Below are positions 1-6,981 of a DNA stretch of 37,325 nt, piece by piece (the first letter of the stretch is position 1; each line of letters opens with the position of its first letter). A program made the position numbers and the translations under genes. Source of the DNA: an uncultured Bacilli bacterium (GTDB lineage Bacteria; Bacillota_I; Bacilli_A; RF39; UBA660); contig CANQHF010000012.1 in NCBI GenBank assembly GCA_947623685.1, positions 1 to 37,325 on the forward strand. Direction: 5' to 3'. The notes under the pieces are model-generated. The model ran no database searches. It was not told the origin of the DNA and saw only the letters and a program-made list of their open reading frames with translations.

Positions 1-166
1 ACTATTTAAACAATAAAATTTTTAATCCTACATTTTAACTTTTTTATCAAAAATCCCCAAAACTCTTTACATTAACAGCACTAATTTGTGCTTTAGGATT
101 GGACATATATGATATTAATATTTAAATTATAAATACAAATTATGTCTTGTCTTATTTAATCACTTA

Positions 167-1516
167 TTAATTCTTTAATTTTAATACGTAATCTTTAAAC
201 TCCTTACCCCTAACTTCACATTCTTTATACTGATCCCATGATGCTGAGGCTGGAGATAATAAAACAACATCACCTTTTTTTGCAATCGTAGGAATTATTT
301 TAAAACCATCTTTTAAATATTCATTTACATACGTTTTAATTCCTAGGCTTTTACCATATTCTTCAACTCTTTTTCTACACTGACCAATTGCGATTATGGC
401 TTTAACGTTTTTCATATAAGGCGTAAGTTCATTAAAATCTTGATTTCTTTCTAACCCACCTAAAATAATTATGGTAGGTGCATTAAACGAAGATAAAGCT
501 ATTTGCGTACATTTAACGTTAGTTGCTTCAGTATCGTTATAATACCTTACATTATTTACTTCACCGCAAAACTCTAATCTATGTTCTACTCCTTTAAAAC
601 TACACACAACCTTTTTAATTATCTCATTCGATACGTTAAACTCCTTGGCAACTAAAGTAGCAGCCATTACGTTTTGAGCGTTATGTTCACCAACAATAAT
701 CATATCTTTAGTATCTAAAAGCATATTTTTTTTATAATAAATAATACCATTTTCTAAATAGCAATCAGCATTTTTATTACAGCATGAAAAATAATGTTTT
801 TCTGATTTTATTGCTTTAGTTTGCGTTAAAACTTCTTGGTTATCTAAATTAAGAATTGCAATATCTTCTTTTGTTTGATTTTTAAATATCTTTGTTTTTA
901 CATCTTTATATTTTTGGTAGCTGTTATCAAAAAAGTCAACGTGAGCATGTGATAAATTAGTCATTACCGCAATATGTGGTTTAAACTCTTTTAAATTATT
1001 AAGTTGCTGACAAGAAGTTTCCATAACTATTACGTCACCTTTTTTTAACTTATCTAAAAAGCTACATAAAGGATAACCAATATTACCTGCTAAATGGCAA
1101 CTAACACCAGCTGCTTTTAATATTTCATAAGTAAGCGTCGTTGTGGTTGTTTTTCCGTTAGTTCCAGTTATCGAAACCAAAGTAACATCCTTTGGTAAAA
1201 GCCTATAAGCCATTTCAACTTCATTTATTACTTCTATGTTAAGCTCACCTGCTTTTTTTACGTAATCATGATTAATTGGAACCCCAGGATTTTTGATTAA
1301 ATAATCATAACTATCATCTAATAAATCAAGTGGATGAGAACCTAAAAAGAATTTTGCACCCATCTTCTTTAACTCATCAATTTTTTTAACATCCAACTTA
1401 CTTTCATCTTTAGAATCATTTATTAATACTTCATTACCACGTTTTAATAAAAATTTAGCAGCTTCATAACCACTTCTTGCAAAACCAAGAATAAATATTT
1501 TTTTATTTTCAAACAT
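167..1516 (-). CDS. murD: UDP-N-acetylmuramoylalanine--D-glutamate ligase MurD
   Basis: Cytoplasmic Mur ligase that adds D-Glu to UDP-MurNAc-L-Ala in peptidoglycan precursor synthesis. Seen: an N-terminal Rossmann-like start (FILGFARSGYEAAKFL), the ATP-binding P-loop SITGTNGKTTTTTL near residue 118, the central-domain segment NLSHAHVDFF and the C-terminal Mur ligase pattern YNDTEATN...LGG. Length (449 aa) is normal for MurD. The frame can be opened 9 bases earlier at a GTG, but GAGGTG lies about 6-8 bases before the ATG at 1516, so that ATG is taken as start. TATAAT stands about 10 bases upstream of the RBS, without a clear -35. It is followed by 166 bases to the window edge with no gene. Confidence 0.97.
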   Translation of the reverse strand: MFENKKIFILGFARSGYEAAKFLLKRGNEVLINDSKDESKLDVKKIDELKKMGAKFFLGSHPLDLLDDSYDYLIKNPGVPINHDYVKKAGELNIEVINEVEMAYRLLPKDVTLVSITGTNGKTTTTTLTYEILKAAGVSCHLAGNIGYPLCSFLDKLKKGDVIVMETSCQQLNNLKEFKPHIAVMTNLSHAHVDFFDNSYQKYKDVKTKIFKNQTKEDIAILNLDNQEVLTQTKAIKSEKHYFSCCNKNADCYLENGIIYYKKNMLLDTKDMIIVGEHNAQNVMAATLVAKEFNVSNEIIKKVVCSFKGVEHRLEFCGEVNNVRYYNDTEATNVKCTQIALSSFNAPTIIILGGLERNQDFNELTPYMKNVKAIIAIGQCRKRVEEYGKSLGIKTYVNEYLKDGFKIIPTIAKKGDVVLLSPASASWDQYKECEVRGKEFKDYVLKLKN

Positions 1517-1553
1517 AAGTAACACCTCAATATAAATTATACTATATTTATTC

Positions 1554-2003
1554 TTATTTGTTTAACGTTTTTATAAATTTATTTTGATTATTTAACACGT
1601 TTTTTACTACTACTTTATTAAATTTATCTTTAAAACTAAAATCAAACATCGCAAACATTTTATATATGTACTCATAATCACAACCAGTTGCAACATGAAA
1701 ATTAAACGTATCATATCTTATTCCGTTTACATCATAAATATCACCATCAATCAAAGCAGCACAATGCATTTTATCATTTTGCATCATTAAAATAGCATTT
1801 GGGAAAAATCTTTTAAGAAGAATAAAATACTCAAAACAGTAGCCACTAGAAAAAGTTTTTATAGCAGAAGGAAACGACCTATAATCTCTATTTTTTTCAT
1901 AATAACTTTCATAAGTTTCATTAATTATATTAATTACATTCATTATGTCCATAAAAAAATCACCATAAACATTATGATGATTTCTGATTAAATATTTTGC
2001 CAA
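1554..2003 (-). CDS. Small putative papain-like Cys-His-Asp protein (paralogue 1)
   Basis: Unnamed 149-aa cytosolic protein. It aligns along its length with the protein at 5346-5816: both have KTFxSGYCF, then about 25 residues later His, then an hGxxYDxxGxRY segment. The invariant C56, H80 and D91 in this order and spacing resemble a cysteine-protease or transglutaminase-like (papain-like fold) triad; that function is inference. The TTG start at 2003 lacks a clear RBS but gives the same length as the paralogue; an in-frame ATG at 1952 has GGTGA 8 bases upstream and would give 132 aa. It sits between the surface-protein block and murD. No signal peptide is visible. Confidence 0.7.
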   Translation of the reverse strand: MAKYLIRNHHNVYGDFFMDIMNVINIINETYESYYEKNRDYRSFPSAIKTFSSGYCFEYFILLKRFFPNAILMMQNDKMHCAALIDGDIYDVNGIRYDTFNFHVATGCDYEYIYKMFAMFDFSFKDKFNKVVVKNVLNNQNKFIKTLNK

Positions 2004-2021
2004 ATTTTGTATAATTTTTAA

Positions 2022-2102
2022 TTATTTTAAAATTTCATATGAATCTTGATAGTGTGATGATAATTTCGAAATAGTATTTGTATCATAATATACCCTTACC
2101 AT
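2022..2102 (-). CDS. Possible 26-aa ORF or gene remnant
   Basis: In the 329-base gap between the genes at 2003 and 2333, one frame stays open from about position 2178 down to a TAA at 2022. It reads protein-like (for example STIVFKSSRKGKKIMVRVYY) but the only ATG is at 2102, with AAAGG 10 bases before it. An AAAGGAG further upstream precedes a different frame (GTG, 16 codons) that ends TAATG on this ATG. This may be a 5'-truncated or frameshifted gene behind the degenerate promoter cassette at 2219-2243. Nothing in it is recognisable. Confidence 0.25.
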   Translation of the reverse strand: MVRVYYDTNTISKLSSHYQDSYEILK

Positions 2103-2218
2103 TATCTTTTTACCTTTTCTACTTGATTTAAATACAATTGTTGATGATACACTTACTTTTACTCCTTTATTTTTCTTTTATGTAGATAACTGATACTACC
2201 CTGTTATCTTCTATATTG

Positions 2219-2243
2219 ATAATATTCCCCCAATACCAGTCAA
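2219..2243 (-). promoter_or_regulatory. Degenerate third copy of the G-tract promoter cassette
   Basis: TTGACT (2238-2243) and TATTAT (2219-2224) with only 13 bases between them, including a run of five G. The upstream segment 2262-2292 is nearly the same as upstream of the two surface-protein promoters. By homology it is a decayed or contracted member of the set; the short spacer predicts little activity. It faces the small ORF/remnant at 2022-2102. Confidence 0.5.
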
Positions 2244-2290
2244 GTTTTTTAGTTAGTTATCGAAAACAAATTGAAAAATCGTTTTAAAAA

Positions 2291-2312
2291 AATATGCTTT
2301 CTTTTGCATGTT
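2291..2312 (-). terminator. Terminator after surface protein 2
   Basis: Short hairpin (ATGC/GCAT, loop AAAAGAAA) followed on the minus strand by seven T. The equivalent hairpin at 3100-3121 has compensating changes (ATAC/GTAT), which supports a real stem. Confidence 0.55.
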
Positions 2313-2332
2313 TTATTACTTTAATTTATTAT

Positions 2333-2992
2333 TTACGAATCCGTTGTACTATATGTCAAAGTTATGTCGCCAAATGTAACGTCAAAGTCTCCGTCGGCAA
2401 CAGAAGCGTTAGTATCATAATAAATACCAATAGAAAAGGATTCAAAAGTTTCTTTTTCTAAAGGATGACCTGTTATATTATCTTGTGTAATATATTCACC
2501 ATATGGTTTCGCACCACTATAATATATTCGAAGTAATATACCTTCACAAGCTTTATTAACTAAATCTTGTGATGTACCTTGTTTTGCAGTACATGTTTTT
2601 TTGCCAAACTCAATTTTCTTTAAATATGCTGTATATTTTCCTTGGTTAGTTACATAAAATCGCCATTCATCATATTCACTAGGATTTGTAAGTGTTGTTT
2701 TTATGCCTGTTATTTTTGGATGCAACGGATCATTATTATCTATTGTTGCATTAGTTCCATGCCCAACACCTAATGGTCTAATAGGATTAGTTTCAACAAC
2801 CGTGTCTGAACTTGAAAACAATACCTTAAAGTCTGATGAATCTGGTGTTACTGTTGCAGTTGAATTAATATTTAGATTTTTAGAAAATGCTGAAAATCCT
2901 ATTGATAATCCTATTACTCCAATAGTAAGTACCATGATTATTATTATTTTAGTGTTTTTATTATATCTTTTTCTTGTTCTTTTACTATTCAT
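2333..2992 (-). CDS. Exported surface protein, SipW/TasA-type N-terminus (copy 2)
   Basis: 219-aa secreted or membrane-tethered protein of unknown role. Seen: basic residues 1-15 (MNSKRTRKRYNKN), one hydrophobic segment about 16-33, then GFSAFSKNLNI, which resembles the signal region of SipW-dependent proteins. The mature part is beta-rich and ends FGDITLTYSTTDS. Two Cys (CTAKxGTSQ...C) are shared with the neighbour and could form a disulfide. It is a tandem paralogue of 3141-3815: both ends are almost identical and the middle differs. Strong RBS AAGGTGG. Its promoter (3023-3050) carries a G9 spacer, so expression may switch. No sortase motif and no dedicated peptidase gene nearby. Confidence 0.85.
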   Translation of the reverse strand: MNSKRTRKRYNKNTKIIIIMVLTIGVIGLSIGFSAFSKNLNINSTATVTPDSSDFKVLFSSSDTVVETNPIRPLGVGHGTNATIDNNDPLHPKITGIKTTLTNPSEYDEWRFYVTNQGKYTAYLKKIEFGKKTCTAKQGTSQDLVNKACEGILLRIYYSGAKPYGEYITQDNITGHPLEKETFESFSIGIYYDTNASVADGDFDVTFGDITLTYSTTDS

Positions 2993-3022
2993 TTTTCCAC
3001 CTTGTTTTAATTTCCTATGTTT

Positions 3023-3050
3023 ATAATATCACTAACCCCCCCCCGGTCAA
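3023..3050 (-). promoter_or_regulatory. Promoter with G9 spacer, likely phase-variable (copy 2)
   Basis: On the minus strand TTGACC (3045-3050), then nine G (3036-3044), TTAGTGA, then TATTAT (3023-3028): a 16-base spacer. One extra G would give the optimal 17. Homopolymer slippage in this position is a known phase-variation mechanism in other bacteria. Transcription would start about 20-25 bases before the RBS of the gene at 2992. Confidence 0.75.
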
Positions 3051-3068
3051 GTTTTTTAGAAAGCTGTG

Positions 3069-3100
3069 GAAAACAAATTGAAAAATCGCTTTTAAAAAAA
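3069..3100 (-). repeat. Conserved upstream element, one of three copies
   Basis: A roughly 30-base AT-rich block (2262-2292, 3069-3100, 3891-3920), containing GAAAACAAATTGAAAAATCG on the plus strand, lies just upstream of each TTGAC box. Conservation exceeds that of the bases between it and the -35 box. It could be an UP element or a protein site, or merely follow the duplication of the unit. Confidence 0.6.
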
Positions 3101-3121
3101 ACATACTTTCTTTTGTATGTT
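3100..3121 (-). terminator. Terminator after surface protein 1
   Basis: Seven-base-pair hairpin AACATAC/GTATGTT, loop AAAAGAAA, followed on the minus strand by a run of T. It lies between the two surface-protein genes, so each is a separate transcription unit. Confidence 0.75.
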
Positions 3122-3140
3122 TTATTACTTAATTTATTAT

Positions 3141-3815
3141 TTAGGAATCAGTTGTACTATACGTTAAAGTTATGTCTCCAAACTCAACATCAAAGTCTCC
3201 GTCGGCAAGTGGAGGATTATCAAAATTACGTAAATAACCTATCCATAAATAGATTCTTTCAGAAGAATTTTTTTCTAAAGGATGATTTGTTATATTATCT
3301 CTCGTATTTTCTAAAGCCTTGGTGTTTACCTGCTCACCTACAGTTATAAAAAGAGACGTCTTTTTACATACTTCATCAACTAAAATTTGTGATGTGCCTG
3401 GTTTTGCAGTACATGTTTTTTTGCCAAACTCAATTTTCTTTAAATATGCTGTATATTTTCCTTCATTTCTTACGTAAAAACTATAATCAGCAGATTGATC
3501 TGGTCCTGTAAATGTTGCTTTCATTCCAGTTATTTTTGGATGCAATGGATCTTTATTATCTATTATTGCATTAGTTCCTGTCCCATTATGACCTCCCGGC
3601 GTAATAGGATTAGTTTCAACAGCCGTTTCTGAACTTGAAAACAAAACTTTAAAATTAGATGGATCTGGTGTTACTGTTGCAGTTGAATTAATATCTAGAT
3701 TTTTAGAAAATGCTGAAAATCCTATTGATAAGCCTATTACTCCAACAATAAGTACCATGATTATTAATATTTTAGAGTTTTTATTATATCTTTTTCTTGT
3801 TCTTTTACTATTCAT
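3141..3815 (-). CDS. Exported surface protein, SipW/TasA-type N-terminus (copy 1)
   Basis: 224-aa paralogue of the protein at 2333-2992. Seen: the same start MNSKRTRKRYNKN, hydrophobic segment and GFSAFSKNLDI; shared STATVTPD, FKVLFSSS, HPKITG and the KYTAYLKKIEFGKKTCTAK block; the same ending FGDITLTYSTTDS. Residues about 72-110 and 150-200 differ in sequence and length, so variation is central. One conserved Cys pair. RBS AGGTGG before ATG. It has its own G9 promoter (3845-3872) and terminator. Likely an alternative surface or matrix component; the function is unknown. Confidence 0.85.
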   Translation of the reverse strand: MNSKRTRKRYNKNSKILIIMVLIVGVIGLSIGFSAFSKNLDINSTATVTPDPSNFKVLFSSSETAVETNPITPGGHNGTGTNAIIDNKDPLHPKITGMKATFTGPDQSADYSFYVRNEGKYTAYLKKIEFGKKTCTAKPGTSQILVDEVCKKTSLFITVGEQVNTKALENTRDNITNHPLEKNSSERIYLWIGYLRNFDNPPLADGDFDVEFGDITLTYSTTDS

Positions 3816-3844
3816 TTTTCCACCTTTTTTTATTTACTATGTTT

Positions 3845-3872
3845 ATAATATCACTAACCCCCCCCCGGTCAA
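3845..3872 (-). promoter_or_regulatory. Promoter with G9 spacer, likely phase-variable (copy 1)
   Basis: Minus strand: TTGACC (3867-3872), nine G (3858-3866), TTAGTGA, TATTAT (3845-3850); 16-base spacer, identical in design to 3023-3050. The conserved upstream block lies at 3891-3920. Confidence 0.75.
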
Positions 3873-3925
3873 GTTTTTGAAACAATTGTGGAAAACAAAT
3901 TGAAAAATCGTTTTAAAAAAATTAT

Positions 3926-3948
3926 AAAAAAAGATGCTTTAAGCATCT
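3926..3948 (-). terminator. Terminator of nagZ-like gene
   Basis: GATGC/GCATC stem directly at the stop codon, followed on the minus strand by seven T. Confidence 0.8.
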
Positions 3949-5293
3949 ATTTTTCCATATCATACATTAAACCTTTATAATATTTCCATGCTAATACTTT
4001 AAATGTCATTTTATCAATTATTGATTCCGTTAGGTTACCATTTTCTATATCTTTTTTTACATCATTTATGGCATTTTCATAATCAGTTGCAATTATTAAA
4101 TCGTTACCTGCTAAAATAGACCTTCTTATGGCATCTTTATCAGTTATAGCTTTCATATTTATATCATCAGTCATTATTATTCCGGTAAATGACAATTCGT
4201 TTCTTAAAACGTTATGAACACTTGCGGATAATGATGCTGGATTATCTTTGTCTAATGCAGGCACTATGTTATGACTTACTAACACTGCTTCTGCCTTAGC
4301 TTTTATTCCTGCTCGAAACGGTGGAATATCATCTTCAAATAATTTAGAATAAGTTCTATTATCAGTGGTTTTAGACTCGTGGGTATCAGCGTTATCTCCA
4401 TAACCTGGAAAATGTTTTAAAACGTATGATACTTTTGAACCTTTAGATGCATTTATAACGGTTTTTGCATATTCACTTGTTATTTTAGTGTCTTCTTTTA
4501 TGGTTCTATCATATATATAGCTTTCTGGATCAGTTGCAACATCAACTACTGGTGCTAAATTAACGTTTATTCCCAAATCTTCTAATATGTCCGTTTTATT
4601 TATCGTATCTTGTTTTATTAAATTCATACCACCTTCTTGATATAATTCCGATGGAGATTTAAAAGGAGATTTAACCAAATTAGGGTTACTACTTATTCTT
4701 ATTACTTTTCCGCCTTCTTCATCTACCGCGATTAATAATGGTATTTTTGATGCTGCCTGGTAATTATCTATCATATTTATTACTTCTTGTTTTGTTTTAT
4801 CCTTAAAATCTTTTTCATATAGTACATAACCACCAAATTTATATTTTTTTAAATCCTCGATTTGATTTTTATCTGGTAATCTAACTAAAAATATTTGGCC
4901 TATTTTTTCATCTAATGATAATGTTTTAAGTTTATTATATGCTAAATTATAAAAGTTACTAAATATATCATCATCATCAAATTGCGATAAAAAATCTTCA
5001 TCATACAAACTAGTTGATAAAACATTTACGCTTTGTTTTTCCGTAGCTTTATTTAACTTTCCATCATAATTTATTTTTATATTATCCCCAACTTCATATA
5101 AATCGCCATATTTACCAACGAAAGTGTATATAATATTATCCTTATCCATAACTTTAATAGAATTACCAGAAACCTTTAAAACTGATGCCTTAATACTTGA
5201 TGTTTTACTCCTCTTGGCAACGGGATTAACTAGCGTGGCAGTTAAGATGCAAACAAATATTATTGATAAACAAATCACTACTTTTTTATTCAT
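3947..5293 (-). CDS. nagZ: GH3 beta-N-acetylhexosaminidase, NagZ-like, membrane-anchored
   Basis: Glycoside hydrolase family 3 enzyme expected to remove terminal GlcNAc from muropeptides or other glycans outside the cell. Seen: N-terminal signal anchor (VVICLSIIFVCILTATLV), a small beta-rich domain about residues 30-90, then the GH3 TIM barrel from about 115: DEEGG, KHFPGYGDNADTH (the loop with the catalytic His of NagZ-type enzymes) and IIMTDDINMKAI with the Asp nucleophile. 448 aa without the second GH3 domain, as in NagZ. Start supported by AAAGGA 8 bases upstream. It is next to the two surface-protein genes but has its own terminator; no strong promoter was found. Confidence 0.92.
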   Translation of the reverse strand: MNKKVVICLSIIFVCILTATLVNPVAKRSKTSSIKASVLKVSGNSIKVMDKDNIIYTFVGKYGDLYEVGDNIKINYDGKLNKATEKQSVNVLSTSLYDEDFLSQFDDDDIFSNFYNLAYNKLKTLSLDEKIGQIFLVRLPDKNQIEDLKKYKFGGYVLYEKDFKDKTKQEVINMIDNYQAASKIPLLIAVDEEGGKVIRISSNPNLVKSPFKSPSELYQEGGMNLIKQDTINKTDILEDLGINVNLAPVVDVATDPESYIYDRTIKEDTKITSEYAKTVINASKGSKVSYVLKHFPGYGDNADTHESKTTDNRTYSKLFEDDIPPFRAGIKAKAEAVLVSHNIVPALDKDNPASLSASVHNVLRNELSFTGIIMTDDINMKAITDKDAIRRSILAGNDLIIATDYENAINDVKKDIENGNLTESIIDKMTFKVLAWKYYKGLMYDMEK

Positions 5294-5345
5294 TTTTTAA
5301 TTCCTTTCACTTCATAGTAAATATTATGAGAAAAACTAAATTATA

Positions 5346-5816
5346 TTAAATACTTTTTATGTTTTTATTTATAAATTCTTTATTATAATTTATATAATCA
5401 TTTAAATATTTATAAAAGCACCATTTAAAATAACCATATACATCATCTTTTACTTGCATATGATTTAAATTTATTTTTTGTAATTCTTTATTAGTTAATA
5501 TAAAATATTTATCAAGATATCTTTTTCCTTTTATATCATAAGCAAATCCATTAATATAAATATATATGTGTGAAATAGATGCGTAATTTTTATCCGCAAC
5601 AACAAATTTTGCTTTCTTATATATACTTTTTAGAGTTCTTGCAAAATAAAAACAATATCCACTAGTAAATGTTTTATACATATTAAAATATAAAAAATCA
5701 TCTTTACCATGATAATATTCTTGCGTTGTGTTATAAGCTTTTTTAATTAGCTCAATAACACCTTCTACATTTTCTTCTAAAAATTCATTTATCTGTTTAT
5801 CTACGTAATGTCTCAT
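5346..5816 (-). CDS. Small putative papain-like Cys-His-Asp protein (paralogue 2)
   Basis: 156-aa protein, no signal peptide, paralogous to 1554-2003. Shared: KTFTSGYCF (C55), a His (H83) in a beta strand and NGFAYDIKGKRY (D94). The order and spacing C-x27-H-x10-D fit a papain or transglutaminase-like active site. The family pattern GxC..fa..L...H....ldG..yD..G also occurs in uncharacterised phage and plasmid proteins (recalled, not checked). AAGGA precedes the ATG. The promoter TTTACT-17-TACAAT overlaps the terminator of the serS-end fragment. Substrate unknown. Confidence 0.75.
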   Translation of the reverse strand: MRHYVDKQINEFLEENVEGVIELIKKAYNTTQEYYHGKDDFLYFNMYKTFTSGYCFYFARTLKSIYKKAKFVVADKNYASISHIYIYINGFAYDIKGKRYLDKYFILTNKELQKINLNHMQVKDDVYGYFKWCFYKYLNDYINYNKEFINKNIKSI

Positions 5817-5839
5817 ATGTGTTTTCCTTTTTAATAAAT

Positions 5840-5868
5840 ATTGTACTAAAATGAAAAAAAGAAGTAAA
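5840..5868 (-). promoter_or_regulatory. Promoter of Cys-His-Asp paralogue 2
   Basis: TTTACT (5863-5868), 17-base spacer, TACAAT (5840-5845). The -35 box is inside the hairpin of the neighbouring terminator. Confidence 0.55.
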
Positions 5869-5877
5869 CTACTTCTT
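5859..5877 (-). terminator. Terminator of the serS-end fragment
   Basis: AAGAAGTA/TACTTCTT stem with three-base loop, then seven T on the minus strand. It corresponds to the true serS terminator with about 40 bases removed. Confidence 0.65.
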
Positions 5878-5879
5878 TA

Positions 5880-6004
5880 TCTATTTTTTTCTTTTCCATC
5901 CATATAAGGTTGTAACGCTTTAGGTATTAAAACGCGTTAATCTTCCATTAAATTATTTTCTAAAAATGCTATTAACATTCTAGGTGGTGCGATAACGGTG
6001 TTTA
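5880..6004 (-). pseudogene. serS: Duplicated 3' end of serS (fragment)
   Basis: About 117 bases (5887-6004) match the true serS end (7218-7334) with roughly four mismatches; homology continues into the terminator. It encodes NTVIAPPRMLIAFLENN, then a TAA replaces the Gly codon of MEDGSV, then RVLIPKALQPYM follows in the same frame up to a TAG-containing end. No upstream part of serS is present. This is a recent, non-functional partial copy, placed at the far side of the AbiE cassette. Confidence 0.9.
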
Positions 6005-6039
6005 CCATTGACGTAATTTGCATGATTGTAAAAATATAG

Positions 6040-6075
6040 CATACAAGATAACATATAGAAAAACATACAAGATAA
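6040..6075. repeat. 12-base direct repeat at the cassette edge
   Basis: CATACAAGATAA occurs at 6040-6051 and again at 6064-6075, between the serS fragment and the cut end of abiEii. Possible scar or binding iteron; no function is established. Confidence 0.5.
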
Positions 6076-6104
6076 TTGACTGTTTTGTTAGATGTATTGG
6101 AAGG

Positions 6105-6422
6105 TCAACCTGCTATGTCATCCAAAGAATTAATGAATAGATTAGGATTAAAATCAAGATTATCATTTAGCTTATCTATAAAATTTTTTATCGATTCATC
6201 TTCTAATGAATATTTAATGAAATCCAAATCCAAATCACGAGTAGCACGGCGCAAGTCATTTGAAATGTTATGCATAACAACTCCGCCCTTTATTGTTATA
6301 TTTTTATTAAATTTACTTTTAGAAATTGCTAGTAATATTATATCTTGAGCAACTTTTGCTGTAGCATCAATTTCTTCATATCCTATTTCTTCATACTTTT
6401 GGATAAGATTATATAAATTCAT
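6105..6422 (-). pseudogene. AbiEii-type nucleotidyltransferase toxin, C-terminally truncated
   Basis: 105 aa matching only the N-terminal part of the AbiEii/AbiGii toxin family (type IV toxin-antitoxin and phage exclusion). Seen: KGGVVMH followed by RRATRDLDLDF, the nucleotidyltransferase GG...DxD core. It ends at TGA after SLDDIAG; usual members are over 200 aa. The next bases show no continuation in another frame that I recognise. The ATG overlaps the stop of the antitoxin gene (TAATG) with AAGGAGG inside that gene. Probably inactive, since the C-terminal domain is gone. Confidence 0.8.
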
Positions 6423-6964
6423 TAAAAGACCTCCTTTTTAATAATGTCAAAAATATGATCTTCTAAACTGTAATTTTCTAAATATTGTTCTATTTTCCAA
6501 TTTTTCAATTCATCAACAATATTTCTATAATTTAAAATAATTTCCTTATAATAATCAAAAGAAATATTACTTTTATTTTTTATAAGCTCTATTAACATTT
6601 TTTCTTTATCATAAATATTGATATAAACTCCTTCAAAAACTAATTGTTCTTTTCCTAAATCAAATAATTTATCACTAACTAAAACTTGTTTTATTCTTTT
6701 ATCTTTTATTCTAACAGCATTTCTTTTTGTCGCTAAATATATTTTATCTGGTATTACATCAGTTAAATTATGATAATAATATGCAGATTCTCCCGTAATT
6801 ATTGCATTAGGATATTTTTTGGTAATAATATCTAAATAATGTACATCTTTACTTGTAGAATATATACCTTTTTCTATTTTAAATATTTTTTTCTGTTTTA
6901 CAGCTTTTTCTATTTGGTAATTTGATTTATACTCGTTTAATAGTTCCTTATGTGTATATAGCAT
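6422..6964 (-). CDS. AbiEi-type antitoxin / transcriptional autoregulator
   Basis: About 180-aa protein of the AbiEi antitoxin type, which in studied systems represses its own operon by binding inverted repeats and counters AbiEii. Seen: an N-terminal wHTH-like part (IEKAVKQKKIFKIEKGIYS), the family segment ITGESAYYYHNLTDVIPDKIYLAT, then a C-terminal helical part. The frame opens at a GTG at 6973, but AGGTGA stands just before the ATG at 6964, taken as start. Overlaps abiEii by one base. A large palindrome over the promoter (6985-7034) fits autoregulation. Full length, unlike its toxin. Confidence 0.85.
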   Translation of the reverse strand: MLYTHKELLNEYKSNYQIEKAVKQKKIFKIEKGIYSTSKDVHYLDIITKKYPNAIITGESAYYYHNLTDVIPDKIYLATKRNAVRIKDKRIKQVLVSDKLFDLGKEQLVFEGVYINIYDKEKMLIELIKNKSNISFDYYKEIILNYRNIVDELKNWKIEQYLENYSLEDHIFDIIKKEVF

Positions 6965-6981
6965 TTTCATCACCTAATATA

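Noticed and set aside
1-166. Gene or terminator downstream of murD
   Set aside because: Only a five-base AGCAC/GTGCT hairpin without T run is visible, and no open frame with RBS.
3036-3044. G9 tract as a sequencing or assembly artefact
   Set aside because: Two separate copies have the same length in matching promoter context in an otherwise AT-rich region, so a real tract is more likely, though exact length should be confirmed in reads.
2703-3349. Plus-strand open frames across the surface-protein genes
   Set aside because: Antisense to the paralogues and crossing their promoter and terminator; no RBS. Their frames differ between the two copies.
6076-6348. Plus-strand open frame of 90 codons
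   Set aside because: It lies opposite the abiEii remnant, has no RBS, and its sequence is the complement shadow of the DLDLDF region.
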